Shown here piece after piece: positions 44,328 through 51,386 of a stretch of DNA of 64,000 bases. The stretch is from Chitinophaga caeni (GTDB lineage: Bacteria > Bacteroidota > Bacteroidia > Chitinophagales > Chitinophagaceae). The notes below the pieces were generated by a model that saw nothing but the letters and a program-made list of their open reading frames with translations, was not told the origin of the DNA and searched no databases. The translations under genes were made by a program, and so were the position numbers. The stretch is taken from the NCBI RefSeq assembly GCF_002557795.1, contig NZ_CP023777.1:4101001-4165000 (forward strand), given 5' to 3'. The first letter of the stretch is position 1. Each line of letters opens with the position of its first letter.

Positions 44328-45849
44328 AGAACCAAATCTAATTTTTGGTTTTGACCAAAAAACTATTGATCCAAGAGATGGCTTGGCATTATTCGGTCCC
44401 TACGAAAAGCTAAATCCATACACCTTAAGAGTTGGGTTAATTGGATCAAATAATTGTATAGAGGACTACAAAAGTTTTGTTCAACAGATTAACAAACCAA
44501 TTGTATCAACACAAACAAAGTATAACATTACCAAATCGCTTGAGAGGCAGCGACCGAGCTTTCCAGGATTTGAAGCCATATTTGATATAAAATGGCCTAA
44601 TAATCCAGAGACAAATATAGAAGTTGATCAAAAGCAAATTAAAATTCTTCTTGCAAATAAAAATAGAACGATTCGCACTAGCTCCCTAGTAGACTTATTC
44701 CTAGAACGCATTATTGAATTTCAGAAAAAGGAAGATAATAAGCTCGACTTGTGGTTTATAGTTGTCCCTTATAGCATATATGAATCATGTAGGCCTCAAT
44801 CCTGGGGCAAAGACATTGCAGCTTCAACCCAAAAATATATAGCACAAGCTAAACTTGGTCAAACCAGCCTAGATTTTCCTGGGGAAGAGGACTTTTATAA
44901 TTCAATTTCATCTCTTACCGATACTGCCGCTGATTTCCATCACCTACTAAAAGCAAGGCTTATTCAAGAAGGTGTAAAAGTGCCTGTTCAATTAATTATC
45001 GATCGTACTTTAAAATTCCGAGACAAGGTATATAATAAGAAATTTGACGAATATTTGAAGGCCCATTTCGCATGGACACAAAGTACAACATTGTATTATA
45101 AGCTTGGAAAGCTTCCGTGGAAGTTAGGTGATATACGAGAGGGAGTCTGCTATTTAGGACTAGTTTTTAAAAAATTGAATGATAACAAAAATGTGTGTAG
45201 CGCTGCTCAGATGTTTTTAAGGGATGGTGATGGCTCTGTGTTTCGTGGGAACATTGGTCTGTGGGAAAGTTCAAAGCCTTATGAGTTTCACTTAAGCTCT
45301 GAATCTGCCGAACAATTAATTGGTATGGCATTAGACGACTATAATGAGAAATGGAAGAAATATCCGTTAGAACTGTTTATTCACTCTAAGACAATGTTCA
45401 ATGACGAAGAGTGGGAAGGCTTCTCAAAAGCTGTTTCACAACGCAATGCCAATACTAATCTTGTTGGAATTTTAATCAAAGATATGAATGAGTTAAAACT
45501 GTTCCGTCATCCTTCAAGCCAAATTGGTAATTATGGTACTTTAAGGGGAACAGCTTTAATTGTGGATGACAGTGAAGCGTACCTATGTACAAAAGGGTTT
45601 ATTCCAAGACTTAACACGAGTAATTCACTGGAAATGCCCAGAAATTTGCGAGTAAAAATAATTCGCGGCGATGCAAGAATTGAAACTGTTCTAGAAGATA
45701 TTTTGGCATTAACTAAGCTGAACTACAACTCTTGTATCTATGGAGATGGAATACCTGTGACCTTAAAATTTTCGCACAAAATTGGTAGCATCTTAACCGC
45801 AACCCCCGACTGGAAAGTTGATACACGTCAATTCATGTTTTATATTTAG
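44308..45849 (+). CDS. Short prokaryotic Argonaute (SPARTA, catalytically dead)
   Basis: 513 residues, the normal size of a short pAgo (MID plus PIWI). It opens DPRDGLALFGPYEKL, and has LDLWFIVVPYSIYESCRPQS and HLAWTQST-like AHFAWTQSTTLYYKLGKLPW. The PIWI core reads EGVCYLGLVFKKLN where active Argonautes have a catalytic Asp, so the nuclease tetrad is broken, as known for SPARTA. The ending, KLNYNSCIYGDGIPVTLKFS and a C-terminal hydrophobic YI, matches the family. Start chosen at 44308, overlapping the TIR-APAZ gene. It would bind a short RNA guide and recognise a DNA target, then trigger the TIR partner. Confidence 0.88.
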   Translation: MRLQLIKEPNLIFGFDQKTIDPRDGLALFGPYEKLNPYTLRVGLIGSNNCIEDYKSFVQQINKPIVSTQTKYNITKSLERQRPSFPGFEAIFDIKWPNNPETNIEVDQKQIKILLANKNRTIRTSSLVDLFLERIIEFQKKEDNKLDLWFIVVPYSIYESCRPQSWGKDIAASTQKYIAQAKLGQTSLDFPGEEDFYNSISSLTDTAADFHHLLKARLIQEGVKVPVQLIIDRTLKFRDKVYNKKFDEYLKAHFAWTQSTTLYYKLGKLPWKLGDIREGVCYLGLVFKKLNDNKNVCSAAQMFLRDGDGSVFRGNIGLWESSKPYEFHLSSESAEQLIGMALDDYNEKWKKYPLELFIHSKTMFNDEEWEGFSKAVSQRNANTNLVGILIKDMNELKLFRHPSSQIGNYGTLRGTALIVDDSEAYLCTKGFIPRLNTSNSLEMPRNLRVKIIRGDARIETVLEDILALTKLNYNSCIYGDGIPVTLKFSHKIGSILTATPDWKVDTRQFMFYI

Positions 45850-45853
45850 GTAT

Positions 45854-46246
45854 ATGGAAAACAAAATAAAACACCTCGAATTCATCCAGCAGATAATCTC
45901 AAGAATGAATACAAATTCCTTTTTGCTTAAGGGATGGTCTGTTACAATAATGGCTGGCTTATTTGCATTAGCTGCAAAAGACTCTAATCAACACTTTATA
46001 TTAATCACTTATTTTCCCATACTAGTGTTCGGTATCTTAGACGCGTATTTTTTGTCACAGGAAAGACAATATAGAGCTCTTTATAATAAAGTAAGATTGA
46101 TGTCAGAGGAATCGATAGACTTTGATATGCAGACAAATGGCTTGAATGAGGGTAAAAATCATATTGCGAATGCATTTATCTCCTCAACGATAGCCATTTT
46201 CTATCTCTCATTATTAGCCATTACGACTTTAGTAATTATCCTTTAG
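45854..46246 (+). CDS. Unrecognised three-helix membrane protein in the SPARTA operon
   Basis: 130 residues from ATG 45854, 4 bp after the Argonaute stop, so translationally linked. N-terminal amphipathic stretch (IKHLEFIQQIISRMNTNSF), helix 1 (GWSVTIMAGLFALAA), helix 2 (FILITYFPILVFGILDAYFL), a cytoplasmic middle with QERQYRALYNKVRLMSEE, and helix 3 at the C-terminus (AFISSTIAIFYLSLLAITTL). No nuclease or nucleotide-binding motif. It recalls small helical membrane proteins such as the SLATT group that accompany nucleotide-based defence modules, but this is impression, not a demonstrated match. Inference: an accessory membrane component or regulator of this SPARTA system, or a passenger. Confidence 0.6.
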   Translation: MENKIKHLEFIQQIISRMNTNSFLLKGWSVTIMAGLFALAAKDSNQHFILITYFPILVFGILDAYFLSQERQYRALYNKVRLMSEESIDFDMQTNGLNEGKNHIANAFISSTIAIFYLSLLAITTLVIIL

Positions 46247-46431
46247 TGTAGTTTCAGCTCTAAACTTCTTACAAAATGAAATCCCATAAGTTATCGCAGA
46301 TACACAGTTGATTAAGTTTAACCATTTTTTATGCAATCGTCTTTAAGTCAATTGTTTATATGAAAAGCAAAAATCTTGTATATTTACGAGGTGTGCGTCG
46401 TGCGCAGAGGCACCTTATTAACTAATTGCAT

Positions 46432-46986
46432 ATGACAAAATCTGACTACAGATATATCTACATTGGGTATTTAATTGTTGTCATTTTGACAGCTTTATGG
46501 CTTAACAATAAGTATAAACTTTCTGACACACCTCAAAATACTGCGTCTTTAATTGCTAATACATCAGAATTATTGGGGCTAGCAATTGCCTTGACAGAAA
46601 TTTTTATTTTATCAAGGGTTACAGACAGAATAAAAAGAAGTATTGAAAATTTACAATCATATTCAGACATTTCAAATGTATCAATTTTTCTTTCACAGAC
46701 AAAGGATGACTTAATCGGCAGGAAATATGGTAAAGCAATTTTAAGATTAGAAAAAGTAAGAGACGTCTATCAAGAAAGCCTACCAGCAAGTGAATTAGAA
46801 AATACTACTTCAGTTCATAGAATAAACTTTGACAAACTCAATTCAATTATTTCTACACTGACAATGGCTGAAAATAGTTTTGGTAATCTTCCAACAACAG
46901 ACTTACAAGAATTCGTAACATTTTTAACATCATTCAATGAAACATTGACGTCATTGAAAATGACTTTTAAAAACTCAATATTATGA
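46432..46986 (+). CDS. Two-TM protein, unit partner of the next gene
   Basis: 184 residues from ATG 46432; a TTG at 46426 adds two. Two N-terminal helices (YIYIGYLIVVILTALWL and ELLGLAIALTEIFILSRV), then a 110-residue cytoplasmic helical domain (KRSIENLQSYSDISNVSIFL, KYGKAILRLEKVRDVY). It overlaps the following gene by 4 bp (ATGA), so they are a strict pair. No family recognised. The 186-bp gap before it contains a G+C-rich direct-repeat patch (GTGTGCGTCGTGCGC). Confidence 0.6.
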   Translation: MTKSDYRYIYIGYLIVVILTALWLNNKYKLSDTPQNTASLIANTSELLGLAIALTEIFILSRVTDRIKRSIENLQSYSDISNVSIFLSQTKDDLIGRKYGKAILRLEKVRDVYQESLPASELENTTSVHRINFDKLNSIISTLTMAENSFGNLPTTDLQEFVTFLTSFNETLTSLKMTFKNSIL

Positions 46987-47309
46987 TACCTGAAGTGTAT
47001 AAATCGTTTATCCAAAAAATCATTGAAAAAACAAATGATGGTGAGGTCAAATGGGAATCTACTCGTAATGAAGCATATGTTTTACGGACAAGTGCTGCTA
47101 CTATTGAGGTTGGACAATATATAGATCATGATGCAGAAGTTGGTTATTATTATTTTAAGTTTTTCAATATTAAAACTAAAAATAAAGCAGGATTTCGTGT
47201 TAACCATTTAGAAGATGAATATTCGACCATGGAACGGCTTTTCGCAGTAGCAGCAGCTTCGGCTGCAAATATCAAGGATGAACTTTCATCCTTCCTTGAC
47301 GACCTATAA
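46983..47309 (+). CDS. Small soluble protein, partner of the two-TM protein
   Basis: 108 residues, no signal or membrane helix. Start ATG overlaps the stop of the previous gene by 4 bp. Beta-rich middle (AATIEVGQYIDHDAEVGYYY) and a helical, acidic end (RLFAVAAASAANIKDELSSF). No catalytic motif visible and no family recognised. The membrane-plus-soluble pair could be a sensor/effector or toxin/antidote unit, but nothing in the sequence proves either. A 9-bp hairpin follows 15 bp after the stop. Confidence 0.55.
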   Translation: MIPEVYKSFIQKIIEKTNDGEVKWESTRNEAYVLRTSAATIEVGQYIDHDAEVGYYYFKFFNIKTKNKAGFRVNHLEDEYSTMERLFAVAAASAANIKDELSSFLDDL

Positions 47310-47324
47310 CATGAATAGATAGCA

Positions 47325-47362
47325 AGGGCTTGCCCATAAATTCAAACATATTAGCAAGCCCT
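47325..47362 (+). repeat. Hairpin at cassette-like boundary
   Basis: AGGGCTTGC (47325-47333) and GCAAGCCCT (47354-47362) form a perfect 9-bp stem around a 20-nt loop, with no T-run. Directly after it comes GAACGTTAGCGGC (47363-47375), and the next gene starts at 47382. The GTTAGCG heptamer resembles the right core box (GTTRRRY) of integron attC sites. A clear matching left box is not visible. Confidence 0.45.
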
Positions 47363-47381
47363 GAACGTTAGCGGCAATTAT

Positions 47382-48122
47382 ATGAAGACACTACTCACAA
47401 TAATCTTGACACTTTTATTATCACTGACTTTCGCACAGACCAACGGTAAAGTAATTGCAAACAACAAAGCTGTTGACGCGAAACCAGATATAGACACTGT
47501 TAGTACTACTAAGGTAGAACTCCTAAATAGTTCCTTTGACAAACTGGTGTCAAAACTTACAGAAGATAAAAAGGAGACGAATTCCATTTGGAACACTCTT
47601 ATTCCGCTTTTAATTGGTGCAGGTTTGACTTTGATTGCCCAATTTGCTATTGAGTATTGGAAGACAAACAAAGAAAACGAAAGCAAAAAAAGAGAGATTA
47701 TTTCCAAAGGCCGGGCGAGAACATATTTAATTGCTCAAGTTTTAAAAGACTTGGCTATGTATAAAGTCCATAAACAGTACTATTGGAGAGCTTCTCAGAT
47801 TGAACAAGACGGATCTGATAGTTTTAAAAAGCATTATGAAAAGGGACAGCAACAACGAGAAACTAAAGTTAGACTTGATGATAACATTGCAGAGTATTTT
47901 CAATTGGTAACCGAATACTCGATAGTGGCAAAAAAACATGACCATTTCAAGCAATACTTTGTTGATATTTTCAATTATGTTCATCCAAAATCTTCTAATT
48001 TCTCGGAATGTAATACAAAACTAGAATTACCTATGGAACTTAACAAGGAAGAGGAACGACTAAATGAAGAATACAAAAAGCTCATTGAATTGTTTGAGAA
48101 GATACAAAGTGAGATGAAATAA
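47382..48122 (+). CDS. Signal-peptide/TM protein with cytoplasmic coiled-coil domain
   Basis: 246 residues. Signal peptide (LLTIILTLLLSLTFAQTNG), a short extracytoplasmic part, one transmembrane helix at about 71-92 (TLIPLLIGAGLTLIAQFAIE), then a charged cytoplasmic helical region with LDDNIAEYFQLVTEY and an acidic coiled coil at the end (NKEEERLNEEYKKLIELFEK). No domain recognised. Starts 7 bp after a cassette-like boundary and ends 13 bp before another strong hairpin, so it stands as a single-gene unit. Confidence 0.55.
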   Translation: MKTLLTIILTLLLSLTFAQTNGKVIANNKAVDAKPDIDTVSTTKVELLNSSFDKLVSKLTEDKKETNSIWNTLIPLLIGAGLTLIAQFAIEYWKTNKENESKKREIISKGRARTYLIAQVLKDLAMYKVHKQYYWRASQIEQDGSDSFKKHYEKGQQQRETKVRLDDNIAEYFQLVTEYSIVAKKHDHFKQYFVDIFNYVHPKSSNFSECNTKLELPMELNKEEERLNEEYKKLIELFEKIQSEMK

Positions 48123-48135
48123 CCACCACTAATAA

Positions 48136-48179
48136 CAAAGCTTTCATTTTGGCCCAACGACCAAGAAATGAAAGCTTTG
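48136..48179. repeat. 13-bp hairpin after the last island gene
   Basis: CAAAGCTTTCATT (48136-48148) and AATGAAAGCTTTG (48167-48179) pair perfectly. An inner stem TTGG/CCAA adds four bases in the loop. No T-run, so it is not a standard intrinsic terminator. Its position right after the 47382 gene parallels the hairpin before that gene. Confidence 0.5.
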
Positions 48180-48206
48180 ATGAACAGAAAATATTGGTAG
48201 TGTCAA

Positions 48207-49358
48207 CTACGCCGCCTTCTTTTCCAGCATGGAAACTGGCATTTTTAAATGCAGCTTCTCGTTCAGAGCCTGCATATCCTGGCTGATTATCTTGGCTACA
48301 ATCTTCGCATAAATCTGCGTAGTGCGTATGTTCTTATGACCTTACAATGCACTGACAGTTTCAACGGGTACACCATTGGCGAGCGTTACCGATGTAGCAA
48401 AGGTATGACGGGCGGTATGGGTAGTAAGGTTCTTTTCTATGCCGCATAATTCCACAAGCTCTTTCTGGTAGCTGTTCATCTTCTGATTGCTCTTTATGGG
48501 CAGCAGAACATTATTTGCGATACAGTAAGGATAGTTTTTATACCGTTCCTATATTTCCTTTGCAATAGGCAACAAAGGCACGTTTTCCCTGCACCATGTA
48601 TTCTCCCTGTATTTAATAATCCAGTCTTCGCCATCGAAGTGCTTAGTAACATGGCCGAGCTGTAATAGGGAAGCATCTTTATAGGCATAGCCGGTAAAGC
48701 ACATGAAAACATAAGCGTCCCTTACCTCTGCCAGCCGGGCAATAGGCAGCTTCTTATTATAAAGCTGCATGATCTCAAATTCGTCCTGTATATCCCTATC
48801 AGGATTGAAATAAGACCATTTATAACCTGCCAGTGGTTTTTTAAGTAGCCAGTTTCTTTCTGTTGCTGCTTTCAGGGTCTGCTTTACGTTTTTCAGGTAT
48901 TTAATGGCTGTATTGTTCTCCAAACCTTGTTCCAGCATAAGAAAATCGGCAAAATCTTCGGCAAAGGCGTAAACGATCTGGTCTAAGGGAACGTCTTTGC
49001 GTTTGTATTCAGAAGATAGGAAATCCTGAACTTTTGACTTGGTAGTGTTCCTACGGGATAGGGTTCCTTTTGCCCGCTTTCCCTTATCTACTTTCCGGGT
49101 TAGCTTGTCGATCATAGAATCCAGTGTTTCGAGCAAGTTTTTGCTTTCTACGGGCTTTTTACCCTGAAAAGCAGTCTTTACCATTGCAGCGGAAACGTAA
49201 TCATGCTGCACCGATAGAATGTCGTAATGATTTTTAAGGGCTACCTTAACATGATCAATGGCAGTGTTGATCTGCCAGGCTTAGGCAGCTTTGCCGTCTT
49301 GGGATGTATTCAATTTCTCCAGTATCAATAAAATGGAGAGCTTTTCATTAAGTTTCAT
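48207..49358 (-). pseudogene. Tyrosine integrase pseudogene (CTnDOT/phage type)
   Basis: Minus-strand reading from ATG 49358 to TAG 48207-48209. It opens LNEKLSILLILEKLNTSQDG and shows a SAM-like core-binding region (AEDFADFLMLEQGLENNTAI) and a catalytic domain with EVRDAYVFMCFTGYAYKDAS, the HTARHTFAT box and GHKNIRTTQIYAKI with the tyrosine nucleophile. Damage: TAA 49281-49283 next to an internal deletion of the usual first arm, TAG 48549-48551, and TAA 48342-48344, all in one frame. The recombinase is therefore inactive. Confidence 0.85.
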
Positions 49359-49546
49359 TGCACAATAACATTTAGGTGAACAAATACCTAAAACCCTACT
49401 CACACAAGCGTTGAGGTTTGTTCGGGTACCAAATGTCGCAAAAGGAAAAGGTACCCGAATAGGTACCCTTTCTACTTGTAATTACTTGTGCCTCTTTGTT
49501 ATGCTTTTTTTGCAGAAACCCCTTATTTTATGCGGGTTTGCAACAA

Positions 49547-49605
49547 AAAAGCCACTTTTGAAAAGTGGCTTCGTGAACCCGCTGGTACAGAACTCGAACT
49601 CTTTT
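49547..49605 (-). other. Degenerate tRNA 3' end and terminator (possible att remnant)
   Basis: On the minus strand, GAGTTCGAGTTCT resembles a T-arm and CAGCGGGTTCA an acceptor 3' strand. They are followed by an intrinsic terminator (GCCACTTTT/AAAAGTGGC, 49551-49570, with T6). The spacing is five bases too long and no 5' half of a tRNA is present. Integrases of such elements often target tRNA 3' ends, so this may be an old att site. Weak. Confidence 0.35.
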
Positions 49606-49878
49606 TTGGAAGATTTAAGACGATTAAATCAATTAAAAGATAGTCCGTACCAATCTGATATATTCTTGGAAAAGGTTAATCAACCTAAACCTAAACAGCT
49701 TCAAATTTCGACAAAGGTAAACAAATTGAAAAGATGACAATGCGTTTCCTCCGAAAATTTTTATGCTTACTGCAAAAAAATCTTTCCCGACTTCGACCTG
49801 TATCATGTAAGAAACCCATTGCTAAGGACAATATTTGTGCATAGATAGTGATAGTGTTCAGTTTTAAAAACCTTAGCT

Positions 49879-50727
49879 ATGAGACATCCTTTGAACAACA
49901 TCGTGGCTGAAATACAGAAGCAAGAAAGAAAGCTGTCAGCCGAAACATCCAGTTTCATTGACGAGGCATACAAAATGACGGTTTACCTCCAAGAATTATT
50001 ATGTAGCGTCAAAGACGATGTGATAAAAGAGGGCTTTTCCAGTAAGGATGAGGAAATCCATTTCTTTAAACGGATAAAGCCGAACATCCTCGGAAAACTT
50101 ATCTATTACAATAAGGTGTACCGGATTGAGACGGCTTGCCCTGTCGATAGCGGAAACCTGTACCAAAACTATTTTGCTTTGCAACTGCGTGACTTAAAAC
50201 AGGAATACCAAGAGCATATCTGCAATTCTGAATTTTACAGGTATCATCGCTCCGGTAGAACCGACCGTGACGGGCATTACTTCACGTTGGGAAACATTAA
50301 TTATTATGACGGGCTGAACAGTTATGTATTTGAAATCGACCCTAAATTTTCGACCTACTTTGATTATAAGGTGGCGAAAATCATCGCCAACGAATTAATC
50401 TATAACTATCTGACGACAAAGCTAAACCCCGAACAAAATCCCGATGTACTGCTACAACACGAGGAAACAAAAGACTTCTTTTGGACACAGACCAAAAATG
50501 CCCTTATCGAATTGATTTATGCGCTCTATGCCTGCGATGCCATTTCGCACGGGAAAATAGGCATCCGAAAAATTAGCATGGTATTCCAAATCCTTTTTCG
50601 TATCTCGCTGAACGACATACATAACAGCTTCCACCGGATGAAGACCCGTGCAGGCTCACGGACGTTGTTTTTAGACCAACTCAAATACAGCTTAGAGGAA
50701 TATATGGACAGGGAAGACAACCTATAA
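49879..50727 (+). CDS. RteC-like protein
   Basis: 282 residues of the RteC family. Typical blocks: KLSAETSSFIDEAYKMTVYL, DEEIHFFKRIKPNILGKLIY, and KFSTYFDYKVAKIIANELIY, the last being the most conserved. RteC in CTnDOT controls excision genes in response to signals. The gene opens the accessory region of a CTnDOT-like element and is closed by a strong terminator at 50755. A second, divergent RteC (56208-57035) lies 5.5 kb away. Confidence 0.92.
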   Translation: MRHPLNNIVAEIQKQERKLSAETSSFIDEAYKMTVYLQELLCSVKDDVIKEGFSSKDEEIHFFKRIKPNILGKLIYYNKVYRIETACPVDSGNLYQNYFALQLRDLKQEYQEHICNSEFYRYHRSGRTDRDGHYFTLGNINYYDGLNSYVFEIDPKFSTYFDYKVAKIIANELIYNYLTTKLNPEQNPDVLLQHEETKDFFWTQTKNALIELIYALYACDAISHGKIGIRKISMVFQILFRISLNDIHNSFHRMKTRAGSRTLFLDQLKYSLEEYMDREDNL

Positions 50728-50754
50728 TTTTCGTCTTCTATTTCCTTCAAAAAG

Positions 50755-50783
50755 GACAGCATCAATCGTTGCTGTCTTTTTTT
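50755..50783 (+). terminator. Intrinsic terminator after rteC
   Basis: GACAGCA and TGCTGTC pair across a short loop and are followed by seven T residues (50777-50783), 28 bp after the RteC stop. Confidence 0.8.
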
Positions 50784-50869
50784 GCCCGTTTGCCTATATG
50801 TGTCTATCGGCAAATCCATTGATTTGGATGCCGACCGAATGACCAAAAGTTCGGAAAGACCCTAAAAAC

Positions 50870-50913
50870 GGCACTTTACATGAATTGTAAAAAAAATAAA
50901 AAAGTGCCTTTTT
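50870..50913. promoter_or_regulatory. Second hairpin and long inverted repeat upstream of HTH gene
   Basis: GGCACTTT (50870-50877) and AAAGTGCC (50901-50908) form a stem with A-rich and T-rich shoulders. Around it, GTGTCTATC (50800-50808) and GATAGACAC (50914-50922) are exact 9-bp inverted repeats 105 bp apart. The region sits before the HTH gene at 50991 and may serve regulation or the transfer/excision machinery; unproven. Confidence 0.4.
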
Positions 50914-50990
50914 GATAGACACGTATCGGAAGACAGCCTGCGCCAATCGCTCCAATTTTGTGGTGTTAGAAATCATTAAAAGTATTTGTT

Positions 50991-51299
50991 ATGAACATCG
51001 ACAGAATGGAATTTATCGCATGGATGGAACGTATAATGGAGCGTTTCGATATTTTGAAAGAGTACGTCCTAAACATCAAGAAAGAACGCCACAGTATAGA
51101 CGGTGAGGAATTACTGGACAACCAAGACCTGCTCCTTATGCTGAAAATCAGCCACCGCTCCCTGCAACGATACCGCTCCACGGGCAAGCTACCATATTAT
51201 ACCATCAGCGGAAAGCTGTATTACAAACTATCGGACGTACACCAATTCATTAGGGAAAGTTTCAAAGCCCCCATACGGCGTACAAAAGAAAACCGATGA
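50991..51299 (+). CDS. HTH protein of ICE accessory block (excisionase-like)
   Basis: 102 residues, cytoplasmic. An N-terminal coiled coil (MERIMERFDILKEYVLNIKK) leads to a MerR-like helix-turn-helix (LLMLKISHRSLQRYRSTGKL, then YYTISGKLYYKLSDVHQFI). This type of small HTH protein is the standard second gene of the RteC/topB block in CTnDOT-like elements; relatives act as excision or transfer control factors. It is preceded by the inverted repeats above and followed by the DUF4099/DUF3945 gene. Confidence 0.82.
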   Translation: MNIDRMEFIAWMERIMERFDILKEYVLNIKKERHSIDGEELLDNQDLLLMLKISHRSLQRYRSTGKLPYYTISGKLYYKLSDVHQFIRESFKAPIRRTKENR

Positions 51300-51386
51300 C
51301 AAACCCTACCACGAAAAGACGGGTACGGCATAGCCGTACCTGCTTCGCCTACTTTCGGAAATTGTAAACTTTAAAAAATCAATATC

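Noticed and set aside
48121..48200. CRISPR-like or direct-repeat array near the integrase
   Set aside because: Only one inverted repeat is present, with no regularly spaced repeats. No CRISPR array or Cas gene was seen anywhere in the window.
49411..49737. 108-codon open frame between the integrase pseudogene and RteC
   Set aside because: It crosses the terminator hairpin and the tRNA-like remnant, has no domain and no plausible start context.
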